From positions 10,489,077 through 10,553,076 of the forward strand of contig JAJEKV010000039.1 in NCBI GenBank assembly GCA_021234155.1: DNA of 64,000 nucleotides, written 5' to 3'. Positions 12,136-22,860 of the stretch are shown piece by piece. A program made the position numbers and the translations under genes. Origin of the DNA: Isoetes taiwanensis (lineage: Eukaryota; Streptophyta; Lycopodiopsida; Isoetales; Isoetaceae). The notes under the pieces are model-generated. The model worked only from the letters and a program-made list of their open reading frames with translations, ran no database searches and was not told the DNA's origin. Each line of letters begins with the position of its first letter. Position 1 is the first letter of the stretch.

Positions 12136-13239
12136 CAATGATTAACTTTACAACGTTGCCCACCCTTAAATAGGCCTCCAACCCTTCCAATTAAGGGGAT
12201 TTTCTTAGGAGCCATTATTTATAAGGGCAACAAAAAAATTTGCCCTTCACCATAAAAGGGCAAAAAAATGAGGACCCTTGAAAATAAGGGCGTCAATTTG
12301 AAACGAGTCCTCTTGATAAGGACCTTCTTTGAATATAGTTTTATACTTATTTATTTGTGTTTGTTGTATTTACTATCTTATCTACTATTGGGTTTAATCA
12401 AAAAATACTTGGATATGTGTTGAAGAAGGTTAGTAAATTTAATCAATACCCTCAACTCAATGATTGATTAAAATTAACGAATGTGGTTGTCATTTGTTTC
12501 GCGAAGACGGAAAAACGAGTAGCAAAAATCTAACAAGACATGTGTTGAAGAAGCTTAGTAAATTTAACCAATATCCCTCAACTCAATGATTGATTAAAAT
12601 TAACGAATGTGGTTGTCATTTGTTTGGCGAAGAAGGAAAAATGAGTAACAAAAATCTACAATCACGTACATGAGAGCAAGCTCTTGTTTGTCAATTTTCC
12701 ATTCGAGTTCTAGCAAAATCCACTGAGCTGGCTAATCAATTATTCTACTACTTTTTATAGAATATTATTTTTGTTATGGTGTGTGCTACAGTAGAATATA
12801 TTCCTAAGATTGAGTTGAATAGCGTAGAAGCTGAGATTAAATTTCAAGAGATGGAACATGTTGATATTTGTGTCACTGAATAATCTAAAAGAGATGGAAG
12901 ACATAGATTAGATATACATTTATACAAAGAATTAAAAAAATGACAAAGATAGGCAGATCATAGAACTTTGGTAGCTTGCTTGATACTTTCGGGGCTTCAT
13001 ATTTCAGTTAAGTATATTGTAAATATGATACTAAGTACTAGTAAAGTATGTCCTCTTTCTAAAACTAGTAAGCTATTTGCTTAAAATAAGTTGCTCTTTT
13101 TGTGATCCTAGTTAAAAGAAAGGGCACTTCAAATTGTGCACTTAAGGGTATACTAAAGTTTGCCATGCACGAATAAGGGGGCACATCAAAATTTGCCCTT
13201 AAAAAAAATATAGACTCTACCCTTATAAGTTAATCACTG
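12136..13239. mobile_element. Non-autonomous hAT-like DNA transposon
   Basis: The element is flanked by an exact 8-base duplication GTTGCATT (12128-12135 and 13240-13247). Its ends are inverted repeats: CAATGATTAACTT on the left and, on the reverse strand, CAGTGATTAACTTAT on the right. Eight-base target duplications with CA-starting short TIRs are typical of hAT elements. Both subterminal regions are dense in AAGGGC/GCCCTT hexamers. Two copies of a roughly 125-base repeat (about 12410-12538 and 12539-12658) lie in the left half. No transposase frame is visible, so it is non-autonomous. Related copies lie at 39611-41316 and 57240-57639. Confidence 0.85.
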
Positions 13240-13460
13240 GTTGCATTTCCTTTGTTATGTTGGTATTCTGTTGTTTCGTATTGATGATGATGGGCCACCC
13301 TTCGTGGTGGCATATTATTTATTTGTATTGTTGCCAGGTGTTAATGTGTATGTATGCTTCCGCTATATAAGACACTCATAGAAGGCGTGGGATAAATGAC
13401 ACCTCCGTGTCCTTCACCTGGACGCTTGGCCATCACAAGTAGCCCGAGCCAGACGGAGAG

Positions 13461-13772
13461 TGTTGGGGTTGTCACCACACTTATCACCACACTCGTCACC
13501 ACTCACCACACTTGTCACCACTAACCACACTCACCACTATTGAGGTGGTGTAGAAGATAGTATACCGTATATGGAGTGATGTACGCACATCCACGCGTGC
13601 AGGATATTTGCACGTATCCATGATGACCATAGTATTATCTGAGCAGAGAGAGAAGAACAGAGGGACGGTGTATTGAGAGAGAGTATTTTTGCTTGATCTA
13701 TGATCTGATAGATTGAGCTTGGATTGTTGGGTTTTTCATCCTTCTTGCAAGGTTAGAGTTCAGGCTCTAACA
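13461..13772 (+). repeat. Gypsy 5' LTR
   Basis: This 312-base LTR has a U3 region made of CACCACACTT/CACCACTCACC phrases at 13474-13545. A possible primer-binding site follows at once: TTGGCGACCACGG at 13775. It resembles the TGGCGCC type used by some plant gypsy elements, but the tRNA is not certain. It lacks a 37-base stretch present in the 3' LTR. Confidence 0.9.
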
Positions 13773-14223
13773 ATTTGGCGACCACGGTGCTCGACAGACC
13801 ATTGATCGGCAAGAATTTCCATTGAAAAAGGAGTTGTTACCATTGGTATTAGTGTTCGTCGGTAAAGAACGGCACCATTGAGAAAGGAGCAATTTCTTGT
13901 GTGAAGGGAATTTTGCCGTAATTGATTTGTGGGGTAGAATTTGACAAGAAGAGCATAGTTTTATGCCCAAGAGAAGTCAGAAGGAGATCCCACCAAGCTC
14001 CATCGTAACAAGAAGGGGACCGGTGAGTCAATCTTTGGGCTCAAAATTGCATCAAGATTCAATTTCGTTTTCAGATTTGGGAGTAGATCTGGGGTCTAGT
14101 TCTCAGATCTAGGAGGTTTTGATTCCATTTACCGATCTAGAAGGTAATCCAATTTCGTTTTTCAAATTGAAGGGAGATTCAATTTCGTTTTTCCAATTTC
14201 AAGAAACCCAAGAAGAGGCAGAG

Positions 14224-15443
14224 ATGGCTGTATTACCACCTATGGTATGGGGTTTTCAGACAATGGGGATTCCAAAGTTTGATGATCTGGTAGATCGGGA
14301 TCCTTTGAAGCATATTGTGAAGTTTGAGAGGTATTGCCAGCAATGTAAGTTACCGGCTGGTGATTATTTGCTTTGGTTTCATAGTTCTTTACAAGATTCA
14401 GTGGAGGAATGGGCAAAACTAAGCCAGATACACTGACATATCAGGAATTAAAGGAAGCTTTCATTGCTAATTATCAAGAAGTCCATGGTAAGGATAAGAC
14501 TATGGAAAGGTGGACTAATTTTACACAAAAGGAAGATGAATCAATTAGAGAGTATAATCAGAGGTACATTGCGGTTCTCAAAGCCGTGGTTCATTGGAAG
14601 ATTGCAAGGAGTGATGAAATGGATATCCAATGGTATGTGAAGGGGCTGAAACGAGCTATTGCTCATAAGGTGAAGGCCAAACAGCCAACAACATTATTAG
14701 AGACACAAAAGTATGCTCTCAAGGCTGAAGATAAGCTGGGATACATTCATGAAGTTGCTGCTCGAGAGCGTAAAACAGAGGATATTGCGGCCAAGATTTC
14801 TAAGCTTACAATTGGTGAAAAGCCAAGGGAGGTGCAGTTTATTACTTGTGAGTATTATGGGTCTATTGGACATTCTGATACTACATGTAGATTGCTGAAA
14901 TTCTGCTCAAGATGCCAAATAAAGGGCCATAATGATCAAGAATATAGGGAGAAGAGATTCTTTGAGAGGGCCAATCCGGTATTTGCTGTTATGCAACAAG
15001 CACCATCTATTCCTATTCAACCAATGCAAGCAGCACCTATCATACCACAAGTTCCAATGATGCCACAAGCTCCAATTGCCCAACAAGTTTCAATGGGTTC
15101 CACACCAATGGTGCAGCCAAAACAAAGATGGTATCCAAGTAAGGCTCATTTATATTGCAAGTTATGTGATAAATTCAAGCATGATGAGACTACTTGTTGG
15201 AAAATCCATGGGAAACCAGAATGGGCAACCAACAAGTATCCACCAAAGCAGCAAGTGTTTGAATCAGTACCTCTTCCTAATAATGATGTTCGCATTCAAG
15301 ATGCAAAGTACATTGATAATCCTCAAGTTAAGGCTCTTATTGAGGAGCTTAAGAAGCAAGAGAAGGCAAAATCAGTAGTAAATTGTGGATTTGTTGAGGT
15401 GGAGCATGACCCATTTCAGCAAGAAGAAGAGCTTGGAGAATAA
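14224..15443 (+). pseudogene. gag: Gypsy gag (capsid and zinc knuckles), frameshifted
   Basis: Gag packages the element RNA. The likely start is the ATG at 14224 (MAVLPPMVWGF), because nothing upstream offers a better ATG. A one-base shift near 14416 splits the capsid region: the reading after SVEEWAK continues in another frame at DTLTYQELKEAF. Three zinc-knuckle-like motifs follow. The one near 15160-15205 is intact (CKLCDKFKHDETTC, CX2CX4HX4C). The two near 14850-14950 each have tyrosine in place of one cysteine (CEYYGSIGHSDTTC, and CSRCQIKGHNDQEY). A Pro/Gln/Met-rich linker lies between. The frame closes at TAA 15441, with further stops before the protease region. Confidence 0.85.
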
Positions 15444-15527
15444 ATGTAGTTACAAGATCACAAAAGGTGGTTCAAGAACCAAGAGTAGTGAATTGCGGAG
15501 AAGACTAAGACTTATTTTCCAAAGGCT

Positions 15528-18500
15528 TTGAAGGAACAAGCTTTGAAGGTGTCAGCACCTAAGAAGGTGCAATTCAATGTGCTGCCCACAGAACAGTTTC
15601 AGTCTATAGAAGAAAATCAGCCCATAGTGATGCCTCCTATGGTGGATAAGGAAATTCAAAATGAAGATGATGTGATCAGCCAAGTTTTGGCCACTAAAGT
15701 TACACTTACTCTTGAGCAATTGATGCATTATTCTCCAAATTTGTTGCAAGAGTTAGGGGGAAGAACAAAATCAGAAATTTCAGTTCAACAAATCATATCA
15801 AATGATACCGACAAGAGGAGAATGGAGCCACCAGCCCGGCAATCCAAGGATCCTGGGCCATTTCTTTGTGATGTGAGTATTAATGGATATCTAATCAAAG
15901 AGGCCAACATAGATACCGGCAGTGGAGTGAATGTAATGCCTTACCACATAATGCTTCAAGTTGGATTGAAAATGATGGAACCGACAACTATGATGCTCAA
16001 AGCATTCAATCAAATGAAGGTGCAGCCTATGGGAGTCATAAGAAATGTTTTATGCAAGGTTTATGAGGTGGAAGCAATCTTGGATTTCATGGTTTTGAAA
16101 TTTCCAGAGAGTGTGCATGCTGAAACTTATACTTTGTTGCTGAGTCGTACATGGTTAGATGCCGTACAAGCTGAGACTTCATGGAGGAAGCGTGAAATGA
16201 ATATCTTTCAAGGGGAATACAAGGTTACTATAGATCATCCTCTGAAATCAGCAAAAGGTACCTTTCTTTGCAATCCTTTTTTGAGCAGCCCGCCGTTAGA
16301 AATCAGCAAAGAGAATGCTATGGTGTCCGGGCAGCAAGGTCTTAGTTGTTTTCATGTCTTGGAAGTGGGTGACAGGGAAGATAAGACTTTGTACAAATGG
16401 TTAAAAGGCACCCAAATTTCAGAAATATGTCATTTACAGCAGCAAGTTGCAGAAAAGTATCTCCAAAGACTTGAAAGTATTGGTGAATGTGAGTTACAAG
16501 AGACTCTTGTAAACATGCAGGAGGAGTCCATTCAAAGACCCATTGGGGAGAGTTTATTTCAGCAAGAAATTGATCAAGATCAAGTAGAGATGCTGATTTT
16601 GACATCAAGCATGGATGGGGTAAACAGAAATCAGCTCACTATACAAGGACAAGCAGCTTGGTGGCATGCGCACATTCTGGAGGATGAGGCAAATCAGGTC
16701 AGTCCATGTTCACCACAGTCATCACAGTTATCACATGCACCACATTCATCACAGTCATCACATGCACCACATCCATTACAGTCATCACCTGCACCACATT
16801 CACTACCGTCACTACATTCATCACATTCACCACATTCACCACTGTCACCACATTCACCACAATCACCACAATCACCACATTCGTCATTGTCACCACACTC
16901 ACCACATTCATTACAGTCACCACATTCAGTCAAGAACATCGATATTTCTCAAGGAAATCAAGAAGAATTGGTTACCACTGGAGGCGATCTTACTCAAGAG
17001 GAGGAACGTGATTTGATATCTTTGTTAAGAGAATTCAGGGATGTTTTGGCAAGAAATTACAAAGAATTGAAAGGCATTCCATCAGAGGTTGTGGTTCGTA
17101 CCATTGATTTGAAACAAGGCTCAAAACCAGTCCAACAAGCTCAAAGGAGAATGAGTCCAGCAATAGAGGAGCAAGTAAAGGTTGAAGTTATGAAGCTTTT
17201 GGAGGCGGGATTCATTGTACCAGTGCCAAATTCAGATTGGATCAGTTCTATTGTACCAGTGAGAAAGCCAAATAACTCAATCTGAGTATGCATTGATTAC
17301 AGGGATCTCAACAAAGCTACCAAAAGAGATCATTTTCCTACACCATTCATAGACACTTTGTTGGATATTGTTGCAGGAAATCAGGCCTATTCTTTCTTGG
17401 ATGGGTACTCAGGATATAATCAGATCCAAATCTATCCACCACATCAAGCAATAACGGTTTTTCGAACACCTTTTGCCATCTATGCTTACAAGGTATTACC
17501 TTTTGGCCTCACAAATGCTCCAGCCACATTTCAGAGAGCTATGACATATGCTTTTCATGATATTTTAGACTTTTTGAGAGTCTTTATAGTTGACTTGACA
17601 GTGTTTTTGAATCCAAGAAGGGATCACTTGGATCATCTCAGAAAAGTTCTTGAAAGATGCCGATTGTATGGCATAAGTTTGAATCCTACTAAGTGTATTT
17701 TTTTCACTAGAGGAGGAAAACTATTGGGCAATTATGTTTCAGAAAAGGGATTACAAGTGGATCATGGTAAGATTGCAGCCTTGGAGAAGGTAAAACCACC
17801 TACAAATGTATCACAAGTGAGAAGCTTATATGGCCAACTCAGTTTTAGTAGGAGGTATTTGCACAATTTTGCTAAAATAACCCAGCCACTTGTGGATTGT
17901 ATTAAGCAAGGGCAGAATTTTAGATGGAAGGAGGATGCTCAAGAAGCATTTGAATGGTGCCTTGGACAATTGAAAGAGAGAACTTTGCTGATTCCTCCAA
18001 GAACGAGTGAGCCTTTTCATTTATTCTTTACTGTTTGGGAGCAAGCTTTGGCTGTCACACTATGTCAGAAAAATCATCAAAAGCATTATGATGTGAATTA
18101 CTATGCTAGCAGGTTGTTAACTCCACAAGAGCAGAAATGGACTCATGTGGAGCATCTTGGGTTGGCATTGAAGTGGGCCTTGAATAAATTTAGACATTAT
18201 ATCTTCTTCCTTCACAATGGAATTCAGTAAATGTACAGTATGTTTACATTCATATGGATGTGAACCCATTGCCATGCATTTACAACAAGACTGTCCAAGA
18301 TCCTAAGTTTACAAGATGGGCTCTTATCATACAAGAATTTGAGTTGAAGTATGTTAAGATGGCTCAAGGAGCTCATAATCCAAGTGCCTATTTGAGTAGT
18401 GGTGCTGAAATAGAAGAGGAAACAGACCAGCCAGTAGCAGTTCCGGATAATAGTGTATTACAAGGGTTCATTGAGACCGTGGATCTTTGGTATGCCAATA

Positions 18501-19742
18501 TATACAGGTATTTACAAGATCAGACTTATCCTTCATCATTTTCAAAGCAACAAAAGCATGCTCTTAGAGTACAAGCAGCTGGTTATGTGGTGCATGAGGC
18601 TATTCTTTATAAGAGGACTATGGAAGGTCTCTTATTAAGATGTGTTGCTGGTCAGCAAACTCAGGATTTGTTGCAGCAAGCACATGATTGTCAGGGGCAT
18701 TTTGCAGCCAGAACGACAGCTAGGAAGATCCTTCATTGGGGATATTATTGGCCAACTCTTTACAAGGATACTAGAGACTTTGTTAGCAAATGTGAGAAGT
18801 GTCAAAGGCATAAACAACTAACAGGCCACAATAATATGCCATTCCATCCTATTTTGAGTGTTGGTCCGTTTCATATGTGGGGATTGGATTACATTGGGCC
18901 TATCAATCCTCCATCTTCCAAAGGTCATAAGTATATCTTGGCAGCCACATGTATGTTTACGAAGTGCGTAGAAGCAATTCTAGCAAAGCATGCTACAGAA
19001 AATACCACACTAAGCTTATCATAATTTGATTTCTCAGTTTGGCGTTCCAACCATTCTTTTGTCTGATCGGGGAAGTCATTTCATGGGAAAAGTAGTAGCT
19101 CAGTTAACAGAAAAGATTGGTGTTCAACATGTGCAAGCTTCTGCTTATTATCCACAGGGCAATGGGCAAGCTGAGTCTACTAACAAAATTCTGAAAGCTA
19201 TCTTGGCCAAAACAGTGAAGGATAATCAAAGAAATTGGCATGAAGCTTTGACAGGTGCCTTATGGAGTTTCAGGTGTACTTACAAGTTGGCTACAGGATT
19301 TACACCATTTGAATTGGTTTATGGAGTGCAGGCTGTGATGCCTATTCATTTGGACATTCCTTTGTGTTCATTTGTGGAGCTACCTTATTATGAAAATTTA
19401 GGAGAAGTTCCAACTCCAAATCAAGTGCATAATAGGATGGATGATTTACTGCAATTGCAAGAGATGAGACAAGAGGCAGCAGACTTCAATATGAGGCATA
19501 AACAGAAAGTAAAACTTATCAAAGACAGGTTACAGGTTGTCAATCCATTTGAGGAAGGCCAATTGGTATTGTGCAGGACCACTAAGAAGCATCTATCCAA
19601 ATTTCAAAGCCCATGGGAAGGCATTGATAAAGAGGTACCAGGTGGGGCTTTCTACTTGATGACTCCAGAAGGGGAATTGTTGCCTAATCCCAGAAATGAC
19701 AAGGATCTCAGGCCTTATTTTGAAAGAGAAGTGCTATTCTAA
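15528..19742 (+). pseudogene. pol: Gypsy pol: protease, RT, RNase H, integrase, multiply broken
   Basis: The protease active site DTGSG is at 15912-15926. A Ser-Pro-His repeat linker follows (about 16700-16935). RT begins near 17090 and is interrupted by TGA at 17283 just before CIDYRDLNKAT. The polymerase motif expected as Y/F-V-D-D reads I-V-D-L (17586-17597), losing a catalytic aspartate. RNase H reads YYASRLLTPQEQKWTHVE near 18100. The frame is lost near 18230 and again near 19022. Integrase shows the H2C2 zinc site (about 18685-18812) and the D, D, E residues in WGLDYIGP, LLSDRGSHF and GQAESTNK. The region ends at TAA 19742. It cannot make active RT as it stands. Confidence 0.9.
16700..16935 (+). 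repeat. CAC-rich microsatellite-like repeat inside pol (Ser-Pro-His linker)
   Basis: Tandem CACATTCAC / CACCACATTCA / TCACAGTCA phrases run for about 235 bases and are read in frame as SPHSPHSPLSPHSPQ-type protein sequence between the protease and RT domains. Long open frames on the opposite strand (Cys/Gly/Asp-rich) arise only from this composition and are not genes. Confidence 0.85.
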
Positions 19743-20128
19743 GGGATTCAGATTTGGCATAGCTCCAATTACAGAGAATTTGTGGAGAACTTTTGGGTTA
19801 CAGCAGGTCGTTTTTCTGTAAAAACAGATGGTGACAGTTCAATAATACACAATCTATCCTACATCAAAAGATGTGTTTCGGCGCAAACGGAGGTCTGAAA
19901 CTCAAGATATCAGCTTTCAAAGTTTGCCACAATTACAGAGGCTCTGTTTCGTCACTGTCATTTTGGACCAGGTTGTTTGTATCAATCATTTGGATTTGAG
20001 GAGGGTATTTTCTTTCTAAATATACATGTAAATGTGTCATTTGGGGACATGTCCCAAGGACCATAGTAGTATTTTTGTTGTGGGTTCTCCGCCACGGAGT
20101 GGCACATTTTCCCACTGTGGTCGCCACT
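19743..20128 (+). other. Gypsy 3' untranslated region
   Basis: This non-coding stretch lies between the pol stop and the 3' LTR. A clear purine tract directly before the LTR at 20129 is not visible; the sequence there is CCCACTGTGGTCGCCAC. The nearest purine-rich run is TTTGAGGAGGG near 19996. Confidence 0.6.
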
Positions 20129-20477
20129 GTTGGGGTTGTCACCACACTTATCACCACACTCGTCACCACTCACCACACTTGTCACCACTAACCACACTCA
20201 CCACTATTGAGGTGGTATAGAAGATAGTATACCGTATATGGAGTGATGTACGCACATGCATGCGTGCAGGATATTTGCACGTATCCATGATGATCATAGT
20301 ATTATCTGAGCAGAGAGAGAAGAACAGAGGGACGGTGTATTGAGAGAGAGTGTTTTTGCTTGATCTAGCTATGGAGATGATGATTCTTTGTCTTGTGTAT
20401 TGCCTTGATTTGATAGATTGAGCTTGGATTGTTGGGTTTTTCATCCTTCTTGCAAGGTTAGAGTTCAGGCTCTAACA
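20129..20477 (+). repeat. Gypsy 3' LTR
   Basis: This 349-base LTR is identical to the 5' LTR at all but five or six bases. It also has an extra stretch of about 37 bases near 20370-20406 (GCTATGGAGATGATGATTC and following). Confidence 0.9.
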
Positions 20478-20518
20478 GAGAGCCTGCCCGAGCCAGACAT
20501 GGGGCTTTTCCATGGTGA

Positions 20519-21950
20519 CCCTATGTCTGGCTCGGGCCACTTGTGATGGCCAAGCGTCCAGGTGAAGGACACGGAGGTGTCATTCGTCCCACGCCTTCTA
20601 TGAGTATTCTATATAGCGAAAGCGTACATACACGTTAGCACAAATACATAATATGCCATCACGAATGGTGGCCCATCATCATCATTACGAATAACAACAA
20701 AATACCAACATAACAAAGGAAATGCACCACAAATGAGGATTCTACCCTGGGTTCAGACTCATGGGGGGTCAACTGACAGCCAGGGCTTCCGGATAATAGC
20801 AGATGGAATAATCACAATGGCATTGGCTGGCATAGAACAATGGCTAGGGTAGTCCATTCCATCTGCCCCTCCTGTGCACACTTTGGAGATAGGCTGAATC
20901 ATTCTATGGCATGGTTGTAGTCTTCTAGAGACGTAATTTCATGGAATCATCTTGCGAGATTACTCCAGGTTACATCTCCCTGGTCCGACGAGGCAGGAAA
21001 AGGATGAATCCCCTCTAGAATCACAATGGTTCCATGGGTGTGTTAGAGGATACGTGCGACCCCGGTGCACACGGATCCGTACCCGACTTAGCCCCCTAAA
21101 TCTATACCAAGTTCAAGACGCCGTTATAGGCACGTATTCTGCGACCCATGGAGTGGTTGACCCATATCCAGCCCACACGTAGTGATCAACTATAAGTCTA
21201 GCACACCGTAGGAGCCCCAGTAGCCACGCTCAGCAAGGCTCCGCCTCCACTTAACCTGTTGTGACCGTTATTTGGTGCTGAACCACATCATAGCATCTAT
21301 AGCCCGGTGGGCTCTTGTACACAGGTCGCATCTAATGGGATTTAAGGGGTTCTAGCTAGGAGCATATCTAATCCTAGATGGCCTTTAGGTCTCTACCCTT
21401 CTTTTACCCATATAAGACAGGAGGAACAGAAAGAGAGCATTCATATATAATACATCTATCATAATCTCATCTAGAACATAAAATAGAGAGACTAATCATC
21501 CATCTAACAAGCAAGGATTAGTTCCTAACTAGAATCTCAAGCTAAGTAAGCCTACTAACAGGTATTTGAGCTAGATCTCCCATCTCTCAGGTTCTCTATG
21601 CCTTGGTTGAATAAGCTCCTCCTTCTCCAATTGCCCCCAAATCAAATTGGGGCAAATTGGGGTGGAAGCCCCAATTTGGCTGATCCAAAGTTAGCAGCTT
21701 TTCCTTTCCCAATCGATTTGGGCCAAGTGTGAATGCTAAAGGACTTATTATTAAGTAATTTAGTATTTTAGCCTATTTAATATTAGGTTAAGCCCTAAAT
21801 TTGAATTACGTTTAGGGTTAGGTTTCCACCTTGATAATTAATGAGTTACATAGCTAACCTTAGCTTATGAATAATTACACCATTAATTATTCATAGTGAC
21901 GTGTCATGTATTTATACCTAAAAAAACATATAAATACGTGGAACGTCACA
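20519..21950 (-). mobile_element. Inverted LTR copy of the 6479-type family
   Basis: The reverse complement of this stretch matches LTR copies 1-3 along most of their length. It includes the telomere-like run (about 21805-21825 as TTTAGGGTTAGG) and the true LTR start: on the reverse strand it begins TGTGACGTTCCACG at 21950. It is joined head-to-head to the last bases of copy 3, forming a short palindrome (20487-20537, arms GCCCGAGCCAGACAT and its complement). The LTR 3' end is missing, as in copies 1-3. Confidence 0.75.
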
Positions 21951-22234
21951 CCTGTGCTTTGGGTTGCAGAATCGCTGGGGCTTCTGGAGAAGATGCTGGC
22001 TTGGACAAGATGTTCTTTGGTTGGTCGCCCGCTGCCTAATCGTCATTTCCCCTTTCTCAAAATTTGGTTGCTACGAAAGAGGTGTTTGCTCTTGTAACTA
22101 GTCGCAGGTGCTCTTCTTATATAATCGCTACCTTCTTTTTAACAATCACGATCCCTTTTAATATATTAGCTAGCCCTTAATAAAAAGATAAAGGGCCTTT
22201 CAAAATAGGGATTGCCCTTTTTAATAACAATAAA
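21951..22234. other. Unassigned sequence
   Basis: An open frame crossing the LTR boundary has no recognisable protein. Around 22165-22215 the phrases AGCCCTTAATAAAAAG and AAAGGGCC/GCCCTTTTT recall the subterminal regions of the hAT-like elements, but no ends can be defined. Confidence 0.4.
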
Positions 22235-22860
22235 CTTTTAGAATAGAATAGAATAGAATAGATTTTTTATCGTCCACGGAGACCAATTGGCCTAAAAAAA
22301 AAAGAGCAGCAAGCGTATTACTGTCAGAAACTATCCCTAAATATTATCCCGTGTAATTGAGGGCATAATATTTTATATAGCTTTACCTATTATCAAGCCC
22401 TTTAGTAAACAGTTCCTGGTGCTTGCACCATATCAACCTAAGAATTAAAACATGAAAATGGAGCCGCGAGGAGTGTGAAAACTGGGTATATCAATGTTGC
22501 TAGATAGGGACCATTCAAGATGAATATCACACTCTTCAGATTTTCCTAGTGTTTGTGACTACTCGAGCACGATATGTTGACTTGATTACATCTAATCAGC
22601 CGTTATATGGGCTCTTGCAGACGTCCTCAGTAATGGCATTATCATCTTGTATCCTAGAGATCTCGATATGTAAGATCAAATATGTCTCCCATCATCACAA
22701 TGATATGTACAAATTTACAGATGTAACTGGTAATGTTTTTTTTCTCGGAACCCTTTGGGGTGGGGGATTTTAATGCTAGATAATAATAGTCTTGCTCTGC
22801 TCTTTCTTGTATTGGGCCCCATAACCCTCATGGTTTCGTGGACGATAAAATTCAATTCAA
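22235..22860. mobile_element. Two LINE 3' tails in inverted orientation
   Basis: At 22238-22330, on the reverse strand, a LINE 3' end is recognised by the phrase TATCGTCCACGGAGACCAATTGGC next to a (GAATA)n run. At about 22730-22858, on the + strand, the same 3' UTR appears ending GTGGACGATAAAATTCAATTC, preceded by CTTTGGGGTGGGGGATTTTAATGC. Both match the 3' UTR of the LINE at 42449-44610. The sequence between them is not recognised. Confidence 0.6.

Larger units (their letters stand above)
9329..13455 (+). mobile_element. Right LTR, tandem copy 3, split by nested insertions
   Basis: The pieces 9329-10059, 11711-12135 and 13248-13455, with a few bases after 20482, read as one continuous LTR copy once three insertions are removed: the diverged solo LTR, the hAT-like element and the gypsy element. 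Each junction falls at a short direct duplication (GACAC, GTTGCATT, GAGAG). The copy therefore predates all three insertions. Confidence 0.7.
13461..20477 (+). mobile_element. Ty3/gypsy LTR retrotransposon, complete but disabled
   Basis: LTRs at 13461-13772 and 20129-20477 both start TGTTGGGG and end CTCTAACA. GAGAG flanks the element on both sides (13456-13460, 20478-20482). The gene order gag, protease, RT, RNase H, integrase is that of Ty3/gypsy. The C-terminus ends shortly after integrase with no chromodomain seen, favouring a non-chromovirus clade. The coding region has at least four breaks and a damaged RT active site although the LTRs differ at only five or six positions. It inserted into LTR copy 3 of the older element. 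Confidence 0.92.

Noticed and set aside
13461-13545. CAC-rich start of the gypsy LTR as a CRISPR-like or satellite array
   Set aside because: The units are irregular, lie within a defined LTR present at both ends of the element, and this is plant nuclear DNA.
16694-16939. Cys/Gly/Asp-rich and Val-rich open frames on the reverse strand, resembling a metal-binding protein
   Set aside because: They are the antisense reading of the CACATTCAC repeat inside gypsy pol; composition alone explains them.
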